From Galbula dea (Eukaryota; Chordata; Aves; Piciformes; Galbulidae), in the NCBI GenBank assembly GCA_013399015.1, contig VWZX01009189.1:310001-374000 (forward strand): a stretch of 64,000 nucleotides of DNA, given 5' to 3'. The notes under the pieces were generated by a model. That model was not told the origin of the DNA, did no database searches, and saw nothing but the letters and a program-made list of their open reading frames with translations. Shown here in pieces: positions 1 through 12,000 of the stretch. The translations under genes and the position numbers were made by a program. The stretch's first letter is position 1, and each line of letters begins with the position of its first letter.

Positions 1-1399
1 GCCAAATAAGTAGCAAGAAAGTGAAAGGTTAAAAACTTTGCATTTCATCTCTGCCAAAACAGCAAAAGAAAAATGAGATTGCTGAATAGCTGACAACAGT
101 TGCAGAATCAACACAGCAGTGATCTGCCTATAAGCTGCAAAGGGCAAAACCAAGGCATCTGCTTAAAAGCTTATACCAACTGAGGGATAAAAAGAGTAAG
201 GAAACCATAATAAAACATAATTATTACAGGAGCTATAATTATGGCATTATTCTTAGGCGTATTCAATGCTGTGCACATTAAAGGCTGTACACTGTGAATA
301 TTTAATGATTATATGCTTACTCAGAGCTCTTAATGTCCTTCCAATAACAGGTATTTTTCACAGAGTAAGAAGAAATTACACATACTTTTTGTCCTAAGGA
401 TCTGCAGTCGAAATAGATGGACAACATTCTGTGGGTCTTCAAGGTTTGGAAGCTGTGTGTGTTTGTAGCCACTGCATGTCAATTTTCAGGACTTTTTCAA
501 GCAATAATCCACCCTCAGGTAACCTTTGAGAGGTCAATTGTGGCTATGTTCTGTATTACAATCTATAAGAATTATCAATAAGTAGCTACCTCCAGTTACT
601 CTGATTGCAGTAGGTCTCTAAGAAGGCTAAAATCTTTGGATACATGCAAACATTATTCTGCCTTAACAAGCAAAAGATATATTTCTGCAGTAAGAAATAG
701 CAGGAGGCATGATTCACTAAGTGTCAACACAGAATAAAACATAGCAGTTTCCACTAAACTTCTATAAACCATACACCCAGGAATCATATAAGGACAACAG
801 ATTTGAGTAAGCAATGCAGTACAACAAGAGCCAGGCATCTAGTGCAGTATAAAGACAGTGGTGAAAGATTATTAGACTTTTCCAGTATGCACTGAGGTTT
901 TAATATTTTAAGTACAGGCAATAGATTTATTACATTCTGCACACTGCACCCTTACCTGAAAGGAAAGCACTACATGATGTATCTGGTTTTTATACTAGAA
1001 GAGACTGACATTTTAAAAGAGCTTATTTAATATTTTTTTTGTCAACAGTTTGAGCTGTTGTAAGGTTGCTAATGGTTTTGCTCAAAAATGGACTTTTTCC
1101 AAATATTACCCTTTTAATCACTCAAATCAGCAAACTCAAAACAGCTTCCAAGCCTGCTGGGTGGCTCATCCTGTCAGGGTGGGAAACCTGCAGATCTGAT
1201 GAATTACTTCATTTTAGCAGTTAACTGCTGATAACTCTTCTCAAAGTACAATGTTCCAGTCTTCCTTGCCTAGTGACTTCTGGCAAACCAGACTTTCATA
1301 CAACTCATGGGTACTAAAAAGCCTTCCTGAAATTAAGATGCATGACATCTGCTGCTCCACTTGTATCTACAGAGCCTGCTACCAAACCTCAGAAGTGTT
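1..1399. other. Unique intronic sequence, left window edge
   Basis: AT-rich, CpG-poor sequence within the presumed long Sidekick intron. I see no exon with matching splice sites, no recognisable repeat and no long open frame. The only open frames are short and have chance-like composition. Confidence 0.5.
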
Positions 1400-1462
1400 C
1401 ACAGAATCACAGAATGTCAGGGGTTGGAGGGGACCTCAAAAGATCATCTAGTCCAACCCAAT
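1400..1462 (-). mobile_element. CR1 LINE, short 3'-terminal fragment
   Basis: The plus strand carries cacagaatcacagaat, then a block ending tccaaccc. This is the reverse complement of the CR1 3' UTR end, so the element runs on the minus strand, the same sense as the Sidekick gene. Only about 60 bp of the 3' end is recognisable, a severe 5' truncation typical of CR1. The sequence beyond tccaaccc no longer follows the CR1 pattern. Confidence 0.88.
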
Positions 1463-4404
1463 CCATTTCTGACATTACACAATGGCTGTTAAATGACCTT
1501 TCTTCTTTGGTTACCAGATTAGACTTAGTTTCTTTGGTTGCTCATTAGAGTATTTTTCCAGGAATGAGAGGTAAGCTGACTGACATTTAATTTCCAGATT
1601 TCTTTTTCCTCTTCCTAAAGACAGGTATGACATTTCCTGGTTGTTTGCATCCCAAGCTCACATCCTGCATTCATTTCTCTGGCTAGCTGCTAACAATTCC
1701 AAAATCATTCAGTAGGTTCTCTACATAACCCAGACAAACTTCACCTGGCCAACTGATTAAATAATATTTAAGGTATGACATCAATAAGAGGGATGATAAT
1801 ATATGTAATAAAGATGAAATATTGCTTGTTTTCGAAAGCACCATGATGTTGTCATGGTTTTTATTATTACTTACTTCCAATTTATTATCTCAGCCATACC
1901 AAATGCTCTATCATCCTAGCTAGCTGGAGAGCACTTCTGATCCTCAGGATATAGTCTGCAGCCTTGAAAGGATATTGAGTTAAAAAGAAAATTAATATGA
2001 CCTAAATGAAGCCTCTCACTGCAGGCTTTATTCTTTTAAACTGAAGGTAAATCAGGCAAATGCTTTCCTGTGCCTCCATGGCTTTTGTGTCCCTGTGAGA
2101 AAACCAGTGATGGGTGCTCTGAGCATTTGCTGCTTGCTCTTTGGCAAACACCAGCAGCAGAGGAGCAACACAGCCTCTAGAACACCTGGGGAAGTTATAG
2201 ACTAAATAGGAATGCAAATTCCACACACTGATAACCATTCAGGAGAACTACACAACTAATTAAAGTAACTAAACTCATATAAAGAAGGCATTTGCCCAAG
2301 CCTAGTTGCTTGCAGAATTTCTTCAAATGTTGTCCAATAAAGTTTCAAGTACACTAGGGCCAGGAATGGGAATTCCTTTGTGTTAAGGAAAGGATGTTGA
2401 GTATGGCTCTGAAGAACAACCTGATTTGCAAAGTCTCTCCTTTCCCCAGTCAGCTCTGAAATGTGGAGTCACAAAAGTGGCATTGTGTTTGGTGGCTAGG
2501 TGTTTGCGACACAATAACTGATTTAACGTTTTCCATCACTACTATTTGCAGTACTCAAGGTTAGCCCATAACATGGCCTTCTACCACTTGATGCTGAAAG
2601 GCTTGCAGATAATTGTAGAATATTTTGCATATTACTTGGCAACATGTGTAGGGCTCATAAATATGTATTACCTGCTGCAGTCTGTGTAACATTCATAAAA
2701 GTTTAACAGATCTAAGTATTACCTTAAGAAGCACAAGAATTGTACTACATATTTGTACATTTATGAGCACATATATACTGTCCTTACCAATACATTTGCA
2801 AATGAAAAGGAAATAGAATGGAAAAGGGAATTTTCTAATCATACCTTTGACAAAATAATGGCATCATTATCCTTCCTACCACATGTAACTGTAGAATACT
2901 GCACTTTGCATTATCTATCTTAACTGTTTTTCTGTAAAATATTTTCTTATACCTGACCAAAATGCATAAATGTTATTTTAGAACTCTAAAAAAAAAAAAA
3001 TCTGTTAATTTGAGAATATAGTGCTCTAAAAATATCTGTTATCAGAGTTTTCCAGGAAGTAGATGTAGAAAGGGAGAACTAATTCTTAGATTATGCAGTA
3101 TACTGATATGAAATCCATTTGCTTAAAAATATAGAAAAACTATTTTCTTCACCAAGCCATACATTGATTTGTCTCCTACCCCCAATTTTGAAACTAACAG
3201 CTCCAACTTCTTGCTCCACTCCAGCCTCTTTCATGCCTCCAAGTCTAATGAAAAAATCTGTAGGCACCTAAAATATCCAGTTTGTCACTATGCAGCACAC
3301 CACTGCCACTCTCAACCTTAAAGCACCAGGACAGCCCAAACTGAGATCCCTCTATTTCAAAAGCACTGGCTCCACTGGATAAGAGAATCTTCAATAGCTG
3401 CTTGCTTTCTGGAGATGATGAATCAATTAAGCAGATCTAAATCCTCATAAGGAAGGGCTAGAACATGAACATGCACACTAGATAACTAGCAGTTGTAAAG
3501 CTTTCCATGGTTTAGATCCTACTGATACTAGAGCTGGTTGCATGGTAACTTTTGGTTCACCTCAGTCTTTGCAGTTTGACTCCCAATGAATAGCAATGGT
3601 GGATGGCCTTAAACCAGACTGCTTGTGTTGTCCTTCCAGATGTTTTCAAAAAGAAGGATTTGGATGGGTGTTTGTTATTTACAATAAAATATTTCACAGG
3701 CAAGAAAAATTCAAATGATGTATGGTAAACATTTGTATTCCACAGAAAGCATCTCATGTGATAAGGCTGTTCTTAGTTTTCATAAGTAGAAGCATTCCAA
3801 TTCACTTTCTGGTGTATGCAATTGAGCTGCTGAAAAGATATCCCTCAAAGATTCTTACTTTGGGAAATAAATTTAAATAGTTCATTTTTTGGAAGGGCTT
3901 GAATAAGTAGTTTTCTTACACATTTATTTTTTAAATGACTTACCTTAATACAATCAATGCCACTGTTCTCTTCTTCCCCTTTTAAATATATTTTTAGCAT
4001 CAGCATACAAAGTACTGCAACTATACAAAACAGGCTGGAATTAAGGAAACAAACACAACACTAACAGGGGCAAAAAAGAAGATATTTTTAAGAAAACCAA
4101 GTTTCACTAAATTGAGATAGATACTGCAGTTCTGAACAGTCTTTTGCAATACATGTTAGCTTTAATAAATACAACAGTATGGTGGAATTATTAGAAATCT
4201 CAAGGTAAATCAGTGACTCCATCTAAAGCTGACTATGTGTAATGCTGCAGAAGTTATTCTACCTAGTGAGATTGAAGGTGTAACTAGAAAAGTTATGTCT
4301 TTGCAAACTTTTTCTCAAAAGAACCATCCCTCCTGACTAAAGATACCTATTTCAGTTAGAAAATCAAATCAGAAAGTATTCTTGCACATCTCCTGAAACA
4401 GTTG
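1463..4404. other. Unique intronic sequence with an A13 run
   Basis: No gene or recognisable transposon is seen. The one low-complexity item is a run of 13 A at 2988-3000, which follows no recognisable retrocopy. Short open frames on both strands lack splice context and familiar motifs. Confidence 0.45.
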
Positions 4405-4918
4405 GATCACCAGTGCACAAAGGGGCATCACTGGGAATGTTCCATGGGGTGCTGGTTTTGACTGAGCTACAGTTACCTTTCTTCACAGTGGCTGGTATGG
4501 GGCTGTGTTTTGGATTTGTGCTGGAAACAGTGCTGATAACACAGGGATGTTTTAGTTGCTGCTGAGCAGTGCTTACAGTGTCAAGGTTTTTTCTGCTGCT
4601 CACCCCACCAGTGAATGGGCTGGGGATGCACAAGAAGCTGGGAGGAGACACAGCCAGAACAGCTGACCCCAACTGACCAGAGGCATATCCCAGACCATAT
4701 GATGTTATACTCAGCTTATAAAGCTGGAGGAAGAAGGAAGGGGAGGATGTTCAGAGTGATTGTGTTTGTCTTCCCAAGTCACCATCATGCATGAGGGAGC
4801 TCTGCTACCCTAGGGATGGCTGAACACTCTTCTCTCCCTCATCCCACCATGGGGCAGGGAGTGGGGCAGGGAGTGAGCAGCTGTGTGGGGCTTAGCAGCC
4901 TGAGGTTAAAAGATGACA
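4405..4918 (+). mobile_element. Eroded solo LTR of an avian ERVL-type endogenous retrovirus
   Basis: From about 4450 the sequence follows, from memory, the common neoavian ERVL LTR. Recognisable blocks are a U3 stretch around 4490-4560, a block with cacaagaagctgggaggaga near 4630, a promoter-proximal block with ccatatgatgtt and a TATA-like ttataaa at 4716-4722, an R/U5 block cttcccaagtcaccatcatg near 4771, and a 3' end around gtggggcttag to gatgaca near 4918. The left boundary is approximate. No internal viral genes lie on either side, so it is a solo LTR. The segment expected between gctgaacac (4819-4827) and ctccctcatcccacc is missing, which removes the usual polyadenylation region. Near the end there is a perfect 12-bp tandem duplication (4850-4873). 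An open frame on the opposite strand is a shadow and not a gene. Confidence 0.72.
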
Positions 4919-7320
4919 CATGGAAAGGAGCTAACCTATTTGCTATAAAGTATTAGAGGGAAAGTTCACTTAAGTACAATATAAAAGGTTATTCTGGAAC
5001 AACAAGAGAAGGCAGAATCTCTCTTTTTCTAATATGGAAGAATAAATGTTTTGTTCCTGAATTATGAATCTGAATTTAGCATCTAACAAAGTCATAATTA
5101 TTCTCAAAATCAGATTGAGCAAATATATGATTAATGTTTTGGGCTTTTTTGCCACCTTCTATTAGGCATATAAGCTGACAGCAGCATGTATATGTATGTA
5201 GCCTATAAATGATTGCATGAATGAATCTAATCCCTCGATCAAAAGAGAAATTAAAAACGAAAACTGCAACACATCTTGTCAACTAGAGCAAACACCAATT
5301 GTATCTTCTATGATTAAAGCCAAATTTTGATTCTGATATTGGCCCAGCTTCATTTGACCACTCAAAAATTCAGTAGATTCCAACAACTGCATAAATAGAT
5401 CCAGGCATGACATGCACATGAGAAGACCATTTTGAATTGGTTTTAAATATATCCTTTTTCCCAGGACAAATCCTTCTTTGCTTTCTCTGTTTCAACCTTT
5501 AAACCTTTTCAAGGGAAGTTCTGAGGAGTTTTTCAACAGCTGAAACAACTGCTGGAAATGTTGTGGGTGACAGGAGTACACAGCAACCACACTTTCTCCG
5601 TGGCATTAAACGGGCCTGAAGCTACATGCAGACATCTGTGAGTTTCTCTATCAGCCCATAAAAACTTCCAAACATTCCCAACATCTCTGGCCAGTACCTT
5701 CTTATTAAGAAACAGTATCACAAACACACAGCATGTCATATATAGCTTGGTTTCTAAGAGCTGTAGCTATGTATGAAAAATGGAAAAGCAATTAATGAGG
5801 ATTTAAATATGACTTTAAAATACAAATACTACAAGTTGTAAATCCTGTGGAGGTTGATCTGCAAAAGAGAGGTCCTAAATCTCTAAGGAAAGAGGCAAAA
5901 GACCACCCATATCCACATGCAGTCCCTGTGATACAGTTATTAAAAGTGCTGAGAGGAATTCAATTTCATCTGGAAGCAGAAATATCAGGCATGAGAGGGG
6001 ATTTCTGCAGAGACTGAAGTAACTGCTTTGGGCTTACAGATATTGATCAGAGCATGCAGATGAAAGGCAAACACATAGCTGGTCTTACAGACAAGCCAGA
6101 ATGTTATTACTGTGACAAAATCAAGCTATCTGCCTTTCCCCCTTTTTAATTAGATACTTCAAAAAGGATGGAATGTACAGATTCTCGTCATTTCACCAAG
6201 TTAAGTTCTCTCTTCAGTTTAAATGCAGGATTAAGCCCATTGCTGAATCAGCTCACCCCGCCCCTGGGAAAGCTCAAACTGCTACAAATTTAGGAACAAC
6301 TTCCTATAGATGCAGAGTTAGTCAGAATAAATCCTGTATCACAGTTCCCTCAGTTGCTAGACCTTTTAGCTTTTGCTTTTAAGGGACATAAGCAATGAAC
6401 TGCAGTAAGTCAAGCTTTCCATGTTCTCAGAACATTTATTTTCTTCTTCTTAGTGTTGTTTTGAAAGTAACTGCCACGACAATCTTGCCAGGAAGCCCCA
6501 GAAGCCTATCTGTCCTCTGAACACATCTGAAAAGCAGACATTCCTGCTTGACTCCAAGGGTAAATTGGTCAGACTTGTCATATCCTAGAAGTAGAAATAA
6601 ATATACTGTAATAGAAAAGGGCAGGGCTGGGACACAAGGGATAGGGGCAGCACTTCACCCATGTCTCCTCCTGCTCCTTATGTGAAGAAATGAACACATT
6701 TTGGCTTCCCTTGCATACAGATTTGTTCCTTAGAATTACAGAAGTATAAAGAACTTCTACTGCAGACAACTAGTGCCCAAATACACAATGTATCTGCCAT
6801 AAACAGCCTCTCTTAGCAGGCTCTGAAACTGCTCAGGTACAGAGCCATTTCATTAATCAGTCTTTGCCTGAGGCACAGCACACGAACTTACCCAAATTGC
6901 TGCCAGGGTTCCTAGATCATCCTTTGGCTTCCTAGGAGGTTTCAGAATGAGAATTACCCTTCAGACACTATCCTACTTACAACATCCATTCATACAACAT
7001 CCAAATGTATGCAGTTCACACACAACAGACAGCAGGCAGTTGCTACTGAGTATGTAAATTAAGTCTCCTAAGACAAGGTGCAAGAGAAAACATGACTTGT
7101 TATAGGCAGTTAGTGGGGAAGAAGTAGTTACTGCAGAGGAGACTGAGCAAACATTATTTTATCCAAAACTGATGGTGAACTGTCATTCCTTTAAGGCAGA
7201 ATTTGACAAGGATTCTGAAAATGTTGTTTAATAATTAGAGGCAGATGCTACAATTCCTGACTTTAAAGGAACTCAAGAACAATTAGTAATTTGCATGATC
7301 AGGATATTAAACAAACCTAA
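4919..7320. other. Unique intronic sequence
   Basis: AT-rich intron without a recognisable gene or transposon. Open frames here (for example 5533-5739 minus, 6173-6382 plus) are short, in conflicting frames and unlike any protein I recognise. Confidence 0.45.
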
Positions 7321-7476
7321 CACAGAATTACAGAATCACAGAATATTAGGAGTTGGAAGGGACCTCAAAAGGTCATCTAGTCCAACCCCCCTGCCGCAGC
7401 AGGATTCCCTAGACCAGGTCACACAGAAGCGCGTCCAGACGGGTTCTGAATATCTCCAGAGAAGGAGACCCCACAA
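7321..7476 (-). mobile_element. CR1 LINE, 3'-terminal fragment (CR1-B/C-like)
   Basis: The plus strand starts cacagaattacagaatcaca and passes through the rev-comp CR1 motifs gttggaagggacctc, tccaaccccc and ctccagagaaggagac. It stops at ccacaa (7471-7476), where the consensus would continue into the region encoding the end of the reverse-transcriptase ORF. About 155 bp of 3' end is kept. The ctccagagaaggagac block suggests the CR1-B/C type; the subfamily is from memory. Confidence 0.9.
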
Positions 7477-8790
7477 GATGATTGTATCATATATGAGAAA
7501 CAAGGGGCTATGTTCTGCATCCTTACTGAAGCTCTATTAAAAACAGAAAAACTTGTCTGAACTAGAAAGGAATATTCAAAGGATTCAGACCTTGCAGTTT
7601 CAAAGTGTCTTTTCATCAAAGGTATGTTTCTGTGCACAGCAATAAACGAACAAATAAGCTGCCTAAACTTCAGATATCTCAAGCATGTCTTAGACTCAAA
7701 GATTACATCCTCCTCATTTTTTATTTTTAATTCAAAGACAAAAACATTGATTTTTTTCTTCTTAAACATGTACACTCTTAAACACAAACATTCTGTACAC
7801 CCAGAATGCTTAGACAGAAGACTGCAGTTGCCGAAGTCTTTTGCCACTTATGCCTAGACCCTGAGGAACATACAGTACCATGATCTAATGCCCCCTGCTT
7901 TCTGTTAGAATCACCTCATTGTTTCATTTCATAATCCTCACTAAGTTATATGGCTATTTAATTAAATTTTCATTTCAGAAACTAAACCAGCATTCTTTAA
8001 AATATAAAGGTGATGCTTTAATAAGCAATCCAGTGACTGGAAGGCTGAGACATCCTGTGGAAGAGTACCAGAAGCCCTAAAGGCCACTACACAATTTCCA
8101 ATTCCAAGTACTAAAACAAATTCACAATTAATTAGATAGGAGAGGAGACCCAAAAGAGGGAGAAAATTCCAGACGTTTAAGGGAAAACATTTTCTTTACA
8201 TAGCAGATGAATGTAGATGGATTTTGGTATTAGCTCTGTATACTTAAAAAGCTCTTTTTCTACTGAACCTGCTGAAACAAATCAAACTGATGAGTTTGTC
8301 ACTGGAATGTGGTATTTTGATGTATGATAAAAAGTCATTGCCCTATGTGATAGCATGGCAGAGAAAACAGAGCTTGAGCAACACTGAAAGCAGCTCACTT
8401 TGAAAGCTACTAAAGTAAGGAAGTTTCCCATGGAAAAAAAAAATCCTGCTTTTAGTTTGTTTTTACACATTATCTCTCACAAGTGTTAGACTGTTCACCT
8501 TCTGGCATAAACTAAAAGCTCTTCCTGAGTTCAGAAACATCAAAGACTTAGTGAACTCTGACACATGGCTCATCTCTTGCACATAACAGTATTTTATAAT
8601 AATGGAGAAACACTGCTAGCAAGTGACCATAGTTTACACATCTGAAAGACATTACCAAGACATTTTCAAAATTGCCAGAATTCTTCCAAAATATAAATAA
8701 CAATTCCAGCTTCTAGAGGTTAGCTTGAATTAAAATTTTTCAATACACTGCATTGACACTATCAAAATCACCATTTTTGATACCTACAAA
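7477..8790. other. Unique intronic sequence
   Basis: No exon or repeat recognised. A 142-codon minus-strand open frame (7419-7847) spans the edge of the adjoining CR1 fragment and has low-complexity Lys/Phe-rich composition, so it is treated as chance. Confidence 0.4.
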
Positions 8791-9060
8791 AGTGGTCGAT
8801 GTTATCCTCGCTTGTTGCCCCTCAGGACCATTTGTTATCCCGGAGCCTATACCACAGCAGACAGCTCTGACTACAGCACTCGCCCACAGGAGAGCAGGAT
8901 TTATTACTGGTTCTTTTTAAACAACTGCAGACCTAATGCAATTCACTGCTCCAGCCTAAGACAGACAACCTGGCAGTCTTAACATCTGTACTTTTTCTCT
9001 CCAAAATCTATTTCGCCGATGGATGTCAAACCACACTGCAAGACGAATGGGATGTTTATT
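8791..9060. promoter_or_regulatory. Local CpG cluster, candidate conserved or regulatory intronic element
   Basis: Seven CpG dinucleotides fall in about 250 bp (8797, 8809, 8841, 8881, 9014, 9017, 9044) in a window otherwise nearly CpG-free, and two more follow at 9234 and 9237. The minus strand has an acceptor-like cttgcag near 9036, but the frames after it do not resemble Sidekick or any known domain. It could be a regulatory element, an unrecognised old repeat or a short unmethylated patch. Function is inference only. Confidence 0.25.
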
Positions 9061-12000
9061 TCCTGAAAGTCAATACACAGGATATCTTCAGGCAGAAGGG
9101 CAGAAAAGAAAGGGAGGAGGGAAAGAACATTAATAATTTAGTGTTGTCTTTGTTAATTTAATATTACACTGAGGTATTTTATTAAAGTGTCATGTACTAA
9201 AATCACCTCTTCAAAAGGATGCCAAATTCTCCTCGGCGTCAAGAAGTTAAGCCTACAAACCAGACACCTCAGTCTAAGAGCATTTAGCTACTTTGTATTC
9301 CTGCCTGCTAATGTCTCATGTGGTTTGGTTTTAGTGCTAAAATTTTGTCTATAATGTGCAAGCGTTGCAGCACTTTGAAGTAATGAAACCCAATGGACCC
9401 TTCAACCTTATTCTGTTTATGTTATATAATTATAAACTCATTATTTTTATATAAAATGCTATTCTGGTCTAAAAAAAAGGATGCTACAAGATCCAGCAAA
9501 CAGATCTGTCAACACTGCAAGTGGAACATATCTGTCAACCACACTTTGATGACAACTGCTCTGTTTGGAATGGAAAAGACACTTGCTTTGTGATCATCAA
9601 TAGTAAAATTCAAAATTGTGCTGAAAATTAAATGCAGTTCTTTCTCTGGCTCTTTTGCATCCTTACTAGCAACAACCACTCTGACACCTAGACCCTGCTT
9701 ACTCTCACCTGTGCAGTACCACTGCCTGCAGAGTGTGCTGTAATGAACTCTAGCACAGCCACTGAAACAACTTCTGGCTACTCCTAGTAATGCTTCACAT
9801 CACAGCCCTGAGAAGTCATATTTTAAGAGCACTATTTACTGTCCTCTTTTATACCACTATTAATATCTAATTTTAAAGCTCCATTACTATGCATGTATTC
9901 AAATTATTTTTTCAAATGAACATTACTTTTCACTTAGATTTTGCTATTTGCTGCTTATAGGCATTTCCTATGTTATTTTGGCTAAATTAGTGAACAAAAC
10001 TCTAAGGACTGTGTTTGGTCCCTTTTATCTCTCCTCATTATAGTCATTATTAGAAGAACAGCCTTGTGTCACTGGGACTTCTTATCAGTTGTCTAATTTT
10101 GCCAGAAGAATGACTATGACAGTCACCACCACAGTCATTACTGTGGTAGTTAATCATCAGGAAGAGAATCTCTGTGTGTTCTAGGTTTGTATTGCATGGC
10201 AAAAGAGATAAAGAACAGAATATACATGCCAGGCATTACATTCACTAATTCACAGATAACTGCATCAATGGTACAAGACAGGTCAGCACTAGGAAATCTA
10301 TTTCCAAGGCAGCTGGAATCTTGCATGTGAAATTCTTGCTCATTCATGCAAGGAGAAAACATTTTTGTTGTATGTTTTCCGGAAACTTAGAGCTATTTGT
10401 AAGGAGAAAAGGTTTGTCTAGGAACAAACTATATACAGAAGAGAACAATACAAAAACATGGAAGTTATATTACATGTACACCATTACTACAATTGACACT
10501 GTTTTTTTCTCTTTCAGTAAGTTTCATGAGACAAGACTAGATTTTGCTGCAAGCATTTTGTGCCTAGTACCTTAGAAACAACACCACAAGCTCCAGCAAT
10601 GTAACTGTTCTATTTACACCTCCTGTCAAGGCACACTAAGCAAATATCACTGAAGAAATAAGGAAAGAGAGACAGTTGACTAATAAATTATTTCTCTATA
10701 TTACTAGTACTTCTTCTTTTAAAGCTTTTCTCTTGCAAGGATGTTAAAGCAGTTTAGTTTTGTGATGTTCTATTTGTCCTGTGGAGTACTGCTTCTGAGC
10801 AGTGTCTACACTCCAGTTAATACCGAGTAATCCTGTTATACAATACACGCCTGTATTCTCCAGAGCTTCAAAGTAACAGCTTTTCTGTTCAGACTCCAGA
10901 AGATATTATGCTTCCTCTGCTACTGTTCACACTTTCAGCTGCTTTGACAATGATGGTATTTACAACTGGGAAAAAATGGTTAATAAAATTACAAGTATCT
11001 ACTAAAGAGGGAATCAGACAGTAATGTACTGTCATCTTGGTCTCGCTCTGACACAGAAGAGTCATCCTTCTGCTGAAACCAAAGTCCTGAGGGAAGTCAA
11101 ACTACACATTTCCAATTCCTCCTGGCTTCCCTATTCACTCTTCATACTGCAGATACAATTCTTTTTAAGTCACCATGTGAATCTAGTGCAGGAAAGGACA
11201 TACATGATCAGAAAGAATTGCCTCACCACTCACACCTTAATTAATCAAATTTCCATTTTTATGTCATGTCCTTAGGTCCCTTTAATAATAACTGAGGACT
11301 TGAAGGTAATAGCTGCCCTTGTTCCAAATGCATGGCAATGTTGCAAAGGTAAGATTAGTTTTCTGCTGCCACTGTCACACAGAATTGTGTTCTGAAGATT
11401 ATGGTGTGAAGCAATTTGCAATAAAAAATGTAGGTGTGGGACATAAAGCAAGATCAGCCTCTAATGTCTTTAATCCCAGACAAACCTAATTCCTGTTGTT
11501 GTAAGAATATGAGATGCACACACATACATCACTGTGCCTGTTAAAGGCTCTATTTTTAAATAGATAGCTGTAGCAGAGGGTCCAAGATCTGGAGGAAATA
11601 TTAAGCTATGAAGACACAAGATAAAGCACTGTCTGCCTCAAAGGCAAAACCACCAGGCAGGAGAGATCTCGGACACGGGAAAACATAACTTCAGTCTTTC
11701 CCAAATAGCTTCAGACACCCATACACAACTAAATCTGGACAGTCCTGCTGAACTTGGTACTCAAAAATAACTGCTTCATCTGGACTTTGGGCCTTCAGAA
11801 GAAAATGAAAAACAGGTGAAAGAACAGAGGAAGATATAAATATGTGTTGAGACATATAATTATATTTTACACATTATATATCCCAATATATTTTTTTATT
11901 AAATAGAAATACCAATGAACACCTCAAAGACCACTGTTTGGTACATCTAACTGGATCTCTAATTTGCTATTTAATAGTAAATGGGCTGAGTGCATTACTA

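Noticed and set aside
4364..4672. 102-codon minus-strand open frame
   Set aside because: It overlies the U3 part of the ERVL-type LTR in antisense, so it is a shadow of the LTR.
7419..7847. 142-codon minus-strand open frame
   Set aside because: Its 3' end runs into the CR1 fragment, a Lys/Ile-rich stretch reads like AT-rich non-coding DNA, and an overlapping frame exists on the other strand.
9020..9045. Acceptor-like cttgcag on minus near 9036 as a possible next Sidekick exon
   Set aside because: The sequence after it does not encode the expected continuation of the Ig region and hits a stop soon in two frames.
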